From contig CM073595.1 in NCBI GenBank assembly GCA_037074705.1, forward strand, positions 74,076,139-74,140,138: a stretch of 64,000 nucleotides of DNA. Reading direction: 5' to 3'. The position numbers and the translations under genes are program-made. The DNA comes from Zhengitettix transpicula. Taxonomy: Eukaryota; Arthropoda; Insecta; Orthoptera; Tetrigidae. Below are positions 12,459-24,155 of the stretch, in pieces (position 1 is the first letter of the stretch; each line of letters opens with the position of its first letter). The notes below the pieces were generated by a model. The model saw only the letters and a list, made by a program, of their open reading frames with translations. It had not been told where the DNA came from and did no database searches.

Positions 12459-13386
12459 AAGGCCCATTGACACACATCAGTCAAGGCACAGTCACGTCAC
12501 CGTTCCGAATCCGAACCGTCGGCGTCCAGTCTCAGTCAGTGATCACATCTATCCGTCAGATTATTTTCGCTCCACCAGTTACTTTCTTCTGTCAAGCGAA
12601 GGAGTTTTTGGAGAAGGAATTGGCTGTCATTGTATTAAATTTGCAGAAAAATAAAATAAAATGGAATCACGAGACATAACAAAAAGAACAAAAAGCAGGA
12701 GAGTTTATCACGTTATTTAAAAAATGGATACGGATCAATACATACTTTTTTCAGTATTTCAGAACGAAGAAAACTGTTTTAATATACTGCAGAGTAAACT
12801 GTAAGTTCATTTGAAGAAAAAATATACTGGGGAAAAGCCATAACATCCGAAGAAGGTTTTTCCAGTTTCTAACATAATTGGAGATAATTTAAGGAAATGA
12901 TGCCAAAAACTATTGAAGTAATGTGAAAATTAATTATACAATTTAGATATTTTCAAACTGCTTGGGTGCTGTAGATTGTAAACATGTTTTTAAAAATGTG
13001 TTTTACTTATCTAAATTTACAAATATATTGCCCGCATTTAAGTAATTATATAAGTTATCTAGTTTTTACAATCTATTTTTATATCTCCGCCAATTTTCTT
13101 CCATGTGTATCCATATATTTAATAAATCGAAAAGTATTGAGCACCCCCAAACGCACTCATCAACCATTTTTATGGAAAAGCGCACAAAACATCTGTCAAA
13201 AACAGAAAATATCGTTGGAAAGAAATTTAACGTTGCCAGTTCCGTGACGGTGACGGAACGGACCAGAATGATTCGGAGCGGCGCCGGATCAGTGTAGACA
13301 TTGCCATTTAACTTTCAAGAAAGGTATCTTTTGAGACTGATGCTTCTCGGAAATGACGTGCCGTGACTGGAGTGTGAATAGACCTT
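12459..13386. mobile_element. TIR-bounded MITE (928 bp), TA target duplication
   Basis: The left end reads AAGGCCCATTGACACAC... and the reverse complement of the right end AAGGTCTATTCACACTC..., followed on both sides by related TCAGTC/CAGTC..GGCAC blocks, giving imperfect inverted repeats of about 40 bp. TA lies on both flanks (12457-12458 and 13387-13388). The interior has no transposase, so it is a non-autonomous DNA element whose superfamily I cannot name. TA duplication suggests the Tc1/mariner group or ISL2EU-like enzymes. Confidence 0.65.
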
Positions 13387-13865
13387 TAATCTGGCAAGGG
13401 AAACGCAGACTTTCGTTCTTCACTGAACCAACAGCTTTTAATTATCATTACCGTTTATTCCAGAAATAATAAAGATATGAAACTGTAACTTCATGAATTG
13501 TGACTCTGATCAGGATGACGTGAAACCTTTGAGAGTTTTAGTTGAACACAAATACATACTCACCCGCTTGCCTTGGCGCCCAACACAACACTGACTTGCA
13601 CTATCGACATCCTGCACCTTTCTGATTGAATCGTTCTTACGGAATTAACATTTCAATTCAACCATCCTTCCTCTACAAATTGTTACGAGGACTTTGTAGC
13701 TTTCTGCAAATCGGAGCAAATGTAAGGAGCTTGTTTTCGTTCATTTTATGAGTTTTTAGATGCATTTATAAACCTGCAATACATTTCCGCGAATTTGTTT
13801 GATGATGGTTGAACTCAGATCAGACCCCCTATTAAGTGTGGCTGATAGTAATTTAAAAACCAGTA

Positions 13866-14312
13866 CTAGAGTACTATGTAATGAATCAAAACGCAGAAAG
13901 TTCTAAATTTTATTTGTATTAAGTATGGGCCATGGATATCTCTTTTTGAGAAAAATTTTCTGAACTGACACATTGTTATCTTTGGTTTACCACGGCAGAT
14001 GGTGCAAAGAATTAAATTATTTATCGTTTGGAGAGCAAGAAACATGTTCGGCATTAGTTGTTCGGAAAGCAAGCGATAAACATTATTTGACTGAGGGGGT
14101 CGTTTAAGTATTTTTATTTTGCTGAGTTGTGGCCGAAGTTTCGTGGAGGTTTCTGTTGCAATTGTCGTTTGCTTCCTAGACTGGACCCTGATCAGCTTGA
14201 GTTTTTCTGCGCGCCACTGGTGACTGGAGATCACATTCTGATCCCTGCCCGGACAGGAGTTTTTTTTACGCTTTATGAAGTAACGGTGATGTAAACAACT
14301 GCCATTATACAT
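13866..14312 (+). repeat. Repeat family I (GACTGAGGGAGTCGTTT), copy 1
   Basis: Shares ordered blocks with 35240-35590 and 42330-42745: a tTCTAAATTTTATTTGTATT start, TCGTTTGGAGAGCAA..AACATGTT, TTGACTGAGGGGGTCGTTT and the ending GGTGATGTAAAC..CTGCC. The minus-strand open frame of 148 codons over this span has no recognisable domain and I regard it as a by-product. Class unknown. Confidence 0.65.
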
Positions 14313-14894
14313 TTTTCTTGCCTTTACAGTGACAATCGTAATTATTTCTTTACCGAAAGATAAGATTTCGTTTTATTTCGACCTTTATAAAAAATTGTCT
14401 TTATTCTTTGTCCCATTATATAATTTAATTTTATTAAAATATATTTTTTTAATAATGTAGTAAAGTAGAGCAGTGTTCCTTATAATGCGGTTGTAGCTCC
14501 ATAATAAATAAAAATTAACTGTATTTAGACAGCGTGTGGGCAAGATATAGAACCTCACTGGATTTAAGATTTGAGGTTAATTAAAACTGAGTAAAAATCA
14601 ATGCTTCTGGGTCCACACATTTTGTACTTTCGAACTAGTGGTATTTGAAAGACATGTTTTATTTTTATAATAAAAAATCAACTGGACTTCAAAACAATTA
14701 TAGTAGTATAATTTCATGTATTCATTAAAATTAAGACGGAATCGACATGTCGCATTTCTGATTACAAACACTAGATGGACTGAAACGATTTATTTTAATT
14801 AAACCTCCCTTTCGTATTTAATAATTCTGACATTCAACATCCGGGTTTAATTGTAGTTCAGCCCCTTAGGTAATAGGATAGGGGAGGCTGTGAA

Positions 14895-15000
14895 TGGCTG
14901 TTACCTGATTATTCTACGAAAACAACCGTGATTAATGTCGAATTGGGGGTTATGGAAGTCACTGAATTTAATTTCGATATTCAACATGCCCTAGTGAAGC
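14895..15000 (+). repeat. Fragment related to Helitron subfamily 2
   Basis: CGAAAACAACCGTGATTAATGTCGAATT..GGGGTTATGGAAGTCACTGAATTTAATT matches the ACAACCGA..TTGGAGTC...GTTATGGATGTCGCTGAGTTTAATTA block near the 3' ends at 45.4, 58.1 and 38.8 kb. No ends are preserved. Confidence 0.5.
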
Positions 15001-15982
15001 TAAGTTCAGCGTAAAATCTTAAACGCGTATAGCAATTTCTACCAAAGTTTGCCCACATGTTACTTACGATCGAGGGACAAACACGGGATGGGTTAAAAAT
15101 CCATAGTACATATAAAGGTGAGGGCTGGGGCAATAGTATTTTGAACTCTTAAGGTACTGGACTAGTTTTGACGTTCGGATGAGATTAGTGCCGAATTAAA
15201 TACTTTTCCGGGCTAGTACGTTTAATAAAACAAAGCAGAGGAGGGCAAATATATATTATTATCTATAAAAAATGTCTTAAGATTGCTTTTTAATATACAA
15301 TAAAGGCACGTTTTACACTTAACTGTAAAACGAGAATAAGGTCAGTATAATGTAATGAATAAGGCCGTTTTCGAATTTCTGACAATGTGACTAGTGAGAA
15401 GAGCAATTTTCTACGGAGATGTTGGTGGAAAACCATTTCCAGCCACCAAAAAGGAGGCTCGCGGACTTCGCATCGCTCTCAGTCGTTCAAATTAGCATTA
15501 ATTTCCACTCTGTATACATTATGTGGGGGCCAATGCCTCCTATATTTAAATTATAACTAAATTTATAGCAAATGAAGAACGAATATCAAAACTTTCATGA
15601 TAACTGGACATCTGAAAACTAGGCGACGTGGCAGCAAAAGTGACAGTTGACGTTAAAATCATTAAGCAACTTTCACTCGAGAGAAAGGCGGGGCGTGATT
15701 GGCATGGAACTGGTTCTGAGATAGCCTATTCGAATCCACAGTATGTAGGCACTATGTGGGGAAGGGATTGATCTGCAATATGATTTCTTGGAGAGCCTGT
15801 CTCCGTTATTTTAGCACGATACCTCACTATTAGGGGAGTCTCAAATCCTACCGTAAAGTCCACAATATTTTATGAAGAATCATACAAACTGACGTGTGGA
15901 GTGTAGTATCGTATTCAGCTCCCTCGGATTTTCCTCGTTACTTTGCACCACTCAGTTAATTATTAAGAGACAATAATGTAAA

Positions 15983-16512
15983 TTAATTTTGAACAATACA
16001 TAAAATTGAGTAGACGTTTCGATAAATTATTGCAACTAATTTTATAAACAACACTATGGGGATCATAAATATTTTATATATGGGTTTTAATATTATTCTC
16101 ATAATGTTGTTTATAAAATTAGTTGAAATAATTGCTCATATTGTTATATCGGCCAGACTAAACGATCGTTGTTAATTAGAATTCAGGAATATGAAGCTAA
16201 TGTAAAAGTTTCTACCTTATAAACATTGTTTGGATCTCAATCATTCCTTCAATTTTGACAGTTCTGTTATTCTAGATAAGTAAATTAATTTTAAATAAAG
16301 GCTAATCTCATAAATTTCCAACAAATTTTCTTTAAATGTGAACAAGACACGTCTCATTTAAATACTATTTATGAAGGTTTGTTAAATAATCTTTGCTAGT
16401 TTATGTTTTTACCTTTGGTCATATTATTTCAGTCTGGCTCTAGTATTGGCAAAGATCATTACTGTTGATCGAAACGTCTACTCACTTCAAAATTACGTAT
16501 CGTTCAAAATTA
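15983..16512 (+). pseudogene. Penelope-like element remnant with GIY-YIG endonuclease domain
   Basis: The plus-strand frame from 16142 reads CYIGQTKRSLLIRIQEYEAN, the YIG half of a GIY-YIG nuclease as found at the C-terminus of Penelope-like retroelement proteins. A frameshift follows, then KHCLDLNHSFNFDSSVIL and, through several stops, NFK.RLIS, again as in PLE endonucleases. The reverse transcriptase is absent. Inverted copies of a terminal sequence flank the remnant: 15983-16022 on the minus strand and 16467-16512 on the plus strand, both including GAAACGTC of a hammerhead-like motif. A second inverted repeat (16029-16056 and 16103-16131) lies just 5' of the domain. The element is dead. 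Confidence 0.75.
16440..16485 (+). ncRNA. Degenerate hammerhead-ribozyme motif in PLE terminus
   Basis: Stem I strands AGUA and UACU flank the motif. The 5' core reads UUGGCAA where CUGANGA is expected (three transitions). Stem II is a clean GAUCA...UGAUC hairpin, followed by GAAAC-GUC. The broken core makes cleavage unlikely. Confidence 0.5.
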
Positions 16513-17230
16513 ATGTCTGTTAAACACGTCGTTAATTACTTGCGTTAATTTGTCTTTACAGATGTTAATTGTGCCCTTTTATCGAGAAGGAATCCTAAAT
16601 TAGTGGGAATATTTTCGTACCAGAACATATTAAAACCAGACAGATCTGATGATGTTTATTCCACTCAGTGTGAGTATGGGCTCATTTACGAGGGTGAGTC
16701 TCGATCCGTTTAAATCCAAAATCATGCCAAATGAGCATAAACAGACAATATTTAAAGTATTAGAGTACTTCGTGGGACTTCGTTCGCTGTCTTTTGATAT
16801 CGTCTGATCAGAATCACTCTCATCAAAACGAAAGCTGAAAAAATTAATGCATATTATACAGTCTCAATAAAACTTCATAATTCTTCCTGAAAGGTTTCCA
16901 TGGAGCTTTCGACTTTAAAAAGTCATTCTCTAAAATAGTAACGTGATAATACAAAGGTTTCGCGACATGATTAATTATACTGGTCAACATGTTTTTTGGC
17001 TCACGAGTACCTGTACTTTTACTTAATGCAGCTTTTTATGGCGTTTTCAAAATTTGTATTCGGAATTTCACTACCACCCACGGTTTTCAAATTCAATTTT
17101 TTAAAATAAACGATTTTTCGTCCATCAGTACCTGTGGCTCACTCTGCTATTACGGAAGAAACATGAAAACTTTAAATTTATATTGGAAAAGCTTTAATAT
17201 GCAGTGTATGAATGAAATATTTATGCTGAT

Positions 17231-17745
17231 ATGAACGAAATTGCACTTATTCTTCGTCTGCATCTTGGTAACACAAAGGCGTATCCACCTCCGTTACATA
17301 TCAAACTGGGATTTAATAAAGAATTTCGTCAAAGTCATGGACAATACTCCTGGTTTCATGTTCTTCCAAAAATTAGTGAAGGAATATTTGTGGGTTCAAA
17401 AATACGATCACTAATGCGTGATAAGTTTGAGGAACTATTGAATCCACTGGAGAAAACTCACAGTTTTTTGGGAAATCGACAATTACCGTGATGTTGTCAA
17501 CGATCTTATAACATCTGATGAATGCTTTGGGGTGGTAATATGCCGTTAAAAATGTACTTCCTGCACACGCACCGAAAAATCTTGCGCAGTGAGCGATGAT
17601 CACTGGTGGAACACTTTCATCAGGAGGTTTCAGATATGGAAGAGATGTGTCAAGGCAATTTGAATCCGATTATCGTTGGACCGTCGAGGGGGATGCTCCA
17701 CAAGGGAAATATAGCAGAAAATAGTAGTTTATTAGTGTTTGAAAT
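17231..17745 (+). pseudogene. Frameshifted transposon-borne protein of a family common in insects and cnidarians
   Basis: The first frame reads PPPLHIKLGFNKEFRQSHGQ, then ISEGIFVGSKIRSLMRD and FEELLNPLEK..SFLGN. In shifted frames it continues to YRDVVNDLI, FLH(T)H, VSDDHGG and DYRWTVEGDAPQGKYSRK-stop. The order matches a protein I remember from many insect and Hydra genomes (LHIKLGLMKNFVKAM ... KIKEGVFVGPQIR ... FLGN ... VSDEHGE ... DYCWTL.RDAPQAKY.RK), annotated as uncharacterised and repeated many times, so presumably transposon-encoded. I do not know the superfamily. At least two frameshifts separate the blocks. The match rests on memory and not on a search. Confidence 0.6.
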
Positions 17746-20700
17746 TATAAATGCCTGTATCACGGAAACCTTCCGTGATTGACGAAAACCGATATTGTAT
17801 ATTCAGGAGAACAAATATTATCAGATTTATTTTTCTTTCTTTCTGAGACGAATAAAAGTTTCGTTCCTGAGCGTTACTGATAGTTCTATTGTTAATTGTA
17901 CAGTTCTGAACAAACACTGTTCTACAAACTATGATGTGCAAAACAATACACATGAAATCTTCTTGCACCATTTCTCAACCCATAAATTTGGAATTGGGTA
18001 TTTGAAGAAAAGCAAGTCCTATTAATCTCTGGACAATCAAACCCATCTCACTAAAGTCTGTCCAAGCCCACTGATTCGTTCGGGATGAAAGATTAACCTC
18101 TTTTGAAATCGTTAAAAATATTTATCGACTGTTATTTAACGGGCTGAATTTTTTTTTAAATAAACTGGTCACACTTAATTATGAGAATAAAAAATTTTGG
18201 TGATGAAATCGGGTGTTAAATGTTATAAATTAATTTTCTCCTTCAGTATACTGTAGACTTACGATTTGTCGTAAAATCCACCTGTCGTGCGCAAATCAGA
18301 AAAATATAGAATTACATACTCTGCCTATTTAAAAAAAACCTACGCAAATATCAGAATGAGAAAAATTCATAGCAAAGAAAAGTACTTAGATTATTATTAA
18401 TAAATTTATATCAAACTGCAATTCATCTTCAGTCAGACGCGAAGGTCTCGGTAGCTGAATTTAGTTCGTTTATTTATTTAATGAGTGATATGACTCGTTT
18501 TCCCTTATTTTACTGTTCGAAACCCCGACCAACAACACATATGTCGTAATTAAAATCTTGAGATGGGAACAGACGTTCCTCAACAGGCTCTGATCAGTCC
18601 AGGTCGCGCGAGTGGAGTCGCAATCTATTCTGCAAGGAGAAACGACACGAGGAGTCGTCGGAGAAATCTAACAAGAACAGAGGACAGTTAATAGGGCACT
18701 TATTGCAATGCGCACGATTAGTAAAAAGACGATGCAAGGTACAGTGGGAAAGTAAAGTCCGAGTTGGGAGACTGCGACTAAAGTCTGCTAAATACTCATC
18801 AGAGATTATCAGAAGTTGGGCTCACACAATCTACGAGGAATAAAGCTTGAAAGCAGTAAAACCAAGTTACTGTAATTAATGTCGCGCCAGGGTGAGATTT
18901 CAGGTGCAGGTGACATTTTGTCACTCCGGACTGAGCGCCGTGATGTGGAAACTTTTTTCTTACGAAATACCAAGAAATAATGTCTTTTTCTGTCATGTCT
19001 TCTTCGTAAATACTCCTAAGAATAAATCGTGCCACGTCGGCGTTGAGGTTTCAAGTACGAAACACTCGGATTTAGTTGCGGTTCAAATGGAAAAACCATT
19101 GTTAGAAATAATATTCTACAGCAACATTTTCGGGCAGAGACAAATCCAGATTAAGCAATCAGAATATTTGAAGGACATGAATTAAAAAAATTACGTAAAA
19201 ATATTGAGCGAGTAGGCGGGATTTCAAGTGGTTTGCATAATAATTATCAGCTGTCGATGACTCCTGAAAATAAACGGAAGGCTAAGATCAGAGCAGATAA
19301 GTAACGGGACCCAGAACCTTAGCGACAATAAATTTATCTGTACCGGGAGATCAAAGTTCTAAAGATTCAAGGTTATAGACTTACCGTTTATCTCCGGCTA
19401 ACGGATTGATAAAGCTGCGACAATAAAATAATGGTAACGAAGTGCAGTCTCAAATATAAACGTGTCTGCACCGTGAATACATTACGTGACCAAAGCGTTC
19501 CTTTTCACGAATGTCGAATCAGATCCGCGACGATCCAGATATGGAAAAAAATTATCGCAATAAGAATTAAACGTAGGGGAGATACAGAAAGACTCCGGGA
19601 TTTCGGACAAGTCTCATGGAACGTCTTTCGTATCTTATCGGTTGCAACTTCTTCAGAAGATAAACCGTATTTGCACAATTTTATAACGTATCACGCCAAC
19701 GTAAACTGAGCTGATCTTCCGAACGGGCTTCAGTGGTTCCCCAAACTTTGCATTGGCGTCCTAATGCAAGTTCAGGGCCCTCTTCTTTAATAGGCTCTAA
19801 CAGCCTCCGATGGCGTCGCGTTTATTCCCATTATCGATCGAAGTCGATCAGTAATCGCTTCTACTGTTCTCGTTTCGATTTCTCGCACTTGAAGTAGTAC
19901 TCCATCAAAGATTTGACTCTCGAAGTGCGTCGAAATCGCACGACGGTCTTCCTCCTTAACATCCTATATGTGGGACGATACTTCCGCTTCTACAAGTCTT
20001 CGCAGTCACACATTTTGCATCAGTAAACCTTCAGTACAGTACATTTTGGGGCGATTCCACCATAACGGATGTTTCTAACTACGTTTGTACCGAGACAAAT
20101 CCATCAGCTCATAAAAGCGACTGGTAGAGACGTTTCGCTGTAGATAACTGGGATGAGCAGAGCTCGAGGTCGGTGAGGTCAGTGAAGTAGGCTGTCAACA
20201 CTCCTTGTGATCCGAGTACTGCCTTTATCGCTTCCGCCATGTTGCAACAGAGCAAACGAGATTTGGGACTCGGACCCCAGAAAGGCATCCGGTCACAAGC
20301 GGTCCAAAGCTTAAAGATCGCGTAAACGTAAAGGAACCGTGTCATAAGGAAACAATCCTCTGCAGTTATTTCTCCCAAGCGAAACGTAATTTCTCTAACT
20401 CAAATTAAACTGCAGCAGTACGCCGTGAACACGCAGCCTCATGCGGAATGGGAACCCTTGCTTTTAAGAATGTGCGGAGTGGACCGAAGTAAAACCTTCA
20501 CGATCAGGCTGCACATGTTACCGCAATATTCTCCCAATCGTCGACACGTGAGAGAATAGAGGTGATACAAAAATACTTTGCCTTAATCAGATAACTTTCC
20601 CCAGTCAATGTGAAAATTTCAATACTCATAACAGGTGAAGATTTGTTCCACTGGTCGTCTCGAAGAAACAATAAATAGATATTATTGTAAGCCATTTTAA

Positions 20701-21489
20701 AGTTCAAAATAACTTAAGGGTCGGAGTTATCGTGTCGGAAACTACTAAAAATGACATTATAGTTTGTCACGTACAATAATTTTCAATTAAATATACCGAA
20801 TACATGTCCTTCGCTTCTGTGTTGCATAAAAGAAAACAAACGTAAAAATATTATTTACAACGGCGAAGAAAATATTGTTTTGCCATATGGAGGACAGTTA
20901 TCTTATTTTTTTTATACGTTGTCAAAAAATTGCAATAATAAAATTACACGACTTAACTCATGACGTCTATAATTACACTGCTTAGTTTAAGGTTTTTCGT
21001 GCTAATAAGTAACACCAGTCGCAAATAAAATAGAAACACGAACTGTTTGAACGGTAGAAGAGGGACAGGAGCGTAGTTGTTGTTGTATGGTTTAAAGTCA
21101 CATAGATCACTTTCAGGTCCACGTTAACAATTCTCGCAGCACTAAAATTGAACAAACTGCGATAGTGGGTTCGGAATTCACATATATACATGTATATTTG
21201 TTAACTGTCTAGAACGGCTGCCACAACTGCCTTCTTAACCGCGAACCGTACAAATGAAAAGTAAACAAAGAATTGGACGGTTGTCAATAAATAACTTCAC
21301 TTAGCTTACAAACGAAAACGGTGTCCCAGCCACGAAGGATAAATATGTTTAAATGTTTCGTAAGAACTGCGGAGTCGTATTTACGAGGAAAGTGACTGTT
21401 CAGGATGTCCGAGCGTGAGCTCAGCTTTCGGATACAATCTTTGCCAGATAAGGAGGTTAATCGGGGATAAGGCACGTCCTTAAAACAGC
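17746..21489. other. No gene recognised
   Basis: Presumed intron. Open frames (up to 97 codons at 18892-19185, plus, and 89 codons at 20109-20378, minus) show no domain and no paired splice sites. Parts of 18560-18790 and 19260-20480 have near-balanced base composition and may be old transposon sequence, but no internal match was found. Confidence 0.4.
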
Positions 21490-21775
21490 TGTTACGATCC
21501 GGGTCTCGTGGTGGCAGTAGCGGGAGTCGCTCGGCTCCGTGCGAGGCGAGGGATCGTGTCTCAGAGGAGAGGATCGGACCGGACCGGTTCCGAAAGTGAG
21601 ACGGGAGCGTGGCAGCGCCTTACCTGTTGTGCTCAGCGCTGCTGTCCATGCGGCGGCTGTTGGTAAACTCATTTACATAGGCTCCGTGGCGAGCACGTGG
21701 CGTCATGGCCGCCGCTGCTGCACCAATGGCGCTCCGCCTCCGCAGCCAATCGTAGGCCTCCGCCTCCCGATCTAC
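21490..21775 (-). promoter_or_regulatory. CpG-rich promoter / 5' UTR candidate
   Basis: This block is GC- and CpG-rich in an otherwise AT-rich window. It contains a CACGTG E-box (21694-21699), two CCAAT boxes (21723-21727 and 21746-21750, read on the plus strand) and several GCCGCC/ATGGC blocks, a housekeeping-type promoter make-up. The proposed minus-strand start codon (21649) lies 45 to 100 bases downstream of these boxes. No TATA box was seen. Bidirectional activity cannot be excluded. Function is inferred from composition only. Confidence 0.45.
21624..21649 (-). CDS. Proposed distal first coding exon of the MCT-like gene
   Basis: On the minus strand a start codon at 21649 sits in a strong Kozak context (CCGCCGCATGG) and is followed by 26 coding bases (MDSSAEHN plus two bases) up to a consensus donor, CAG|GTAAGG, at 21624/21623. 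The exon ends in phase 2. Joined to either half of the tandem acceptor just upstream of 3232 it stays in frame with the transporter, giving MDSSAEHN-S-S-MATAEAE or the form with one serine. The nearest upstream ATGs (21681 and 21672) are an immediate ATG-TAA and a start in another frame that would not fit the transporter. The link is inference from frame, donor strength and the CpG-rich setting; no transcript is available. The exon could belong to another minus-strand gene. Confidence 0.5.
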
Positions 21776-21869
21776 ACTTCTCAATTGTTTCCAGTTTTAC
21801 GACTCCTCAACAACTCACTTAGTGTCACCTCGTCGACTCGAGATGTTCCATTTCAATTATCGGGCGTCA

Positions 21870-22030
21870 CTACAAACGGCACGCGGCTCTGTGGTGGACC
21901 GCGGAACTCGGAATTGAGGAGGTTTGGGGTTCGAATCCGCATCCGGTCATCTCGTAGTCCTTACTTAGGTCCTCACTGGTTTCCCCAGATCATTCACGGA
22001 AATCCTGGGGCGAAGTCCTAGTGCAAGGCC
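21870..22030 (+). repeat. tRNA-related SINE candidate
   Basis: GGGGTTCGAATCCGC at 21928-21942 is a good RNA polymerase III B box with T-loop-like flanks. An A box upstream (near TGTGGTGGACCGCGG) is weak. The 3' part (GGTTTCCCC..ATCA..CGG..AATCCTGGGGCGAAGTCCTAG) resembles the conserved central block of family F. No cloverleaf tRNA can be drawn, so I call a SINE and not a tRNA gene. Confidence 0.5.
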
Positions 22031-22249
22031 AATTGTCTGAATGGTATCAAGAAAAACCGCGTATGAAACAACCGAATTCTCCTCACGCCCCTCAAAATCC
22101 CAAAATGTGTCATGTACGATGACTGACTGTCAAATTATCCTCCATGGACTAGCAGGACTAATACCTTGGCGCCGGAGACGATTACAGGTCAGCGGGCAAC
22201 TCTCGCCGTCGATCTCCAGGAACTGACTGAGGTGTGATTCTCGCCACAG

Positions 22250-23314
22250 CGTCGTTACAAAACGAAACTCTCCACGACTCGATTCAAACTTGCACGATAC
22301 TTCTCTTTTCTTTCCCCGTTCTAAACGTTTCTCTTATTCTTGTTCAAATATTATTGCGGTCTCCACTCGCGAAGGTTATTTCCACTTTACCTTTTGTCGT
22401 AAACTTCCAATTCACACTTCCTCCCGAACAATCAAACATGTCTTTCTGGATGTTGTGCCTAAGCACTTCCTCAAAGTCGAGAAACTAAGTCAATGTTTAA
22501 AGTTGACGTACGGACTTATATTTTTCATTGCAAAACGGCATTGAATTTTACCGACATTATCTGGTAATGTATTTTTTTTAAATAAATTCCCATGGAAAAC
22601 GTTTCTATTTTAAATATGAATCAAAATAATTTTCGCTGAAGTCATGTCTGCACAATGTAACTGAATTATAAAATATAACTAACTAAGTTCTGTTATTTGT
22701 AAATTAATTAAGAAATAACGCATATGAAAAATTTGAATTCGTGTCCATGCTCGAGTATGTCGGAAATAAAAGAAGGGCCTAAAAATTCCAACGTGTACCG
22801 CCATCATAGGATAAAGATCTTCTAAAATTAACTGTTATGTGAGACATATTACTCACAGATGGCACGGGGATATTCGAACCGAGAAAAAAATCTTGAGTTT
22901 GTGGGTGTGTGGTGAGAGAGGTCGGTGAACCCTGACACGCTCAGATCTCGTGTTTGCAGATAACATCGAACGTGTTAAGTTGACCGATGCAGCTCGTGTC
23001 TTCCGTGGTCGGACCTTATCAATTCTTTTGTCCAGAAATTTTGGTGGATCTGGAAGCGATGCTCTGTCCCGATCTCGTAAGCAACTCACGCATGCGTGGC
23101 CCATTTCCATCAAGAAGGAATAGTTGTGGGAAGTTATCAAACTAAACGGGCTAACATAGGGACAAATGGTGGCGCCCCCATGAATTCACGGTAGTGATTA
23201 CTAAACGAACTCGGCATCCAAGTTACTCTTATATTCAAATAAAAATATAATAAGTCCGTTAAAAAAGAATAAATAAATAAAAAAAAAGGCAAAATGAAGT
23301 GATGATATAAATAC
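22250..23314. other. No gene recognised
   Basis: Upstream of the CpG-rich block. Two overlapping open frames of 84 codons at 22234-22544 have no motif. Nothing else is supported. Confidence 0.4.
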
Positions 23315-23522
23315 CACACAACGTTTCTGGAAACTTTGGTCCTTACGTGAGGTGATTAAAAACACTTGAGCCGTGAGTGACAGAGCCGCACAATCAAGTT
23401 TCCAAACTATTAAAAAAAACTAACAATCTGAATTATGGACACGTTACCAAATTTTTTCACGGCTCTTGTTTTCTTAATCACCTGACGAAAGGATCAAGGT
23501 ACCCAGAAAGGTTGTGCGGAAT
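23315..23522. mobile_element. Fold-back element with inverted hammerhead-like termini
   Basis: Inverted arms of about 62 bp (23315-23377 and 23458-23522) with an 80-bp centre. The right arm holds ATCAC-CUGACGA on the plus strand; the left arm holds the reverse complement with CUCACGU. A PLE terminal-repeat relic by analogy with the 16 kb copy. Confidence 0.6.
23478..23518 (+). ncRNA. Hammerhead-ribozyme-like motif
   Basis: The CUGACGA core is intact at 23482-23488; GAAAG (23506-23510) replaces GAAAC and GUU follows. Stem I is CAC/GUG. Stem II is poorly paired, so activity is doubtful. Confidence 0.45.
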
Positions 23523-23719
23523 TTATATTATTTTATTACTCTTACATTCATTAAACTGACGTCTATTTTACCTTCAAAGAAAATCATTGTAGTTTTACGA
23601 ATTTGAGTGAATAGAAAATTATGTTTCTTAGGCTACAAACCTTAAACTAAACTCGCAGATGAAAGTATATCTCCGGAAATTACTAAATTAAATACAGTGC
23701 GTTCAGGCAATCTCTGGTT

Positions 23720-24155
23720 TTTTGAACTAAGGTTCCCTCAGGCCAAGGCACCTCGGCCTGTTTTGAGAGGTGTATGTTCCGGGGTCGCAGACCTTGGGAT
23801 ACGGTAAGAGTTGTCCGCTATTCCTATTGGAATAGTCGGCCAGCTGCCTCCTAAACCGAACAAGGCACGGCGAGGGGAAAGCTGCGACCCCACAGAAAAC
23901 CCCTCTCCCGCCATCGGAAGGGCGTGGGACAAGTACCCAATGCCCGACCTACCTGATGCAGGTTTTTCTAGGGTTTTCCCTGCATCACTTTTAGGCGAAT
24001 TGCCGGGTAGGATCCTTAAACTATAGCCCGGGGGCCCTAGTTAACCCTTGGCTACCTTCCTCTACCCTTCCGCATCACCCCCTTTCAAATCCCTTCCTAT
24101 AGTATTAAAGGGGAGATGCCACCGTGTGGATTACCCTCATGTAGCCTGTTACCTA
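23720..24155 (+). repeat. SINE-like family F, full-length copy
   Basis: Copy of about 430 bp, from TTTGAACTAAGGTTCCC to GTAGCCTGTTAC. It is much more GC-rich than its surroundings. The palindromic CAGGCC..CCTCGGCCTG block is near the 5' end. Internal open frames are incidental. The reverse-orientation copy at 40481-40911 matches along its entire length. Confidence 0.8.

Noticed and set aside
16685..16705. Mariner terminal repeat suggested by TACGAGGGTGAGTCTCGATC
   Set aside because: No inverted partner or transposase sequence within a few kilobases.
20381..20405. Isolated GAAACGT sequences (for example 20382, 33852) as hammerheads
   Set aside because: No CUGANGA-like core or stem II precedes them.
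21457..21672. 71-codon minus-strand frame starting at 21672
   Set aside because: It reads through the consensus donor at 21623 and is out of frame with the transporter after splicing. More likely an upstream ATG.
21918..21945. tRNA gene suggested by the GGTTCGAATCC B box
   Set aside because: No anticodon arm or acceptor stem can be folded and the A box is weak. A SINE fits better.
21539..22021. 160-codon plus-strand open frame over the CpG-rich block
   Set aside because: Arginine/proline-rich composition follows from high GC. It runs into the SINE and has no domain. The minus-strand donor explains the block better.
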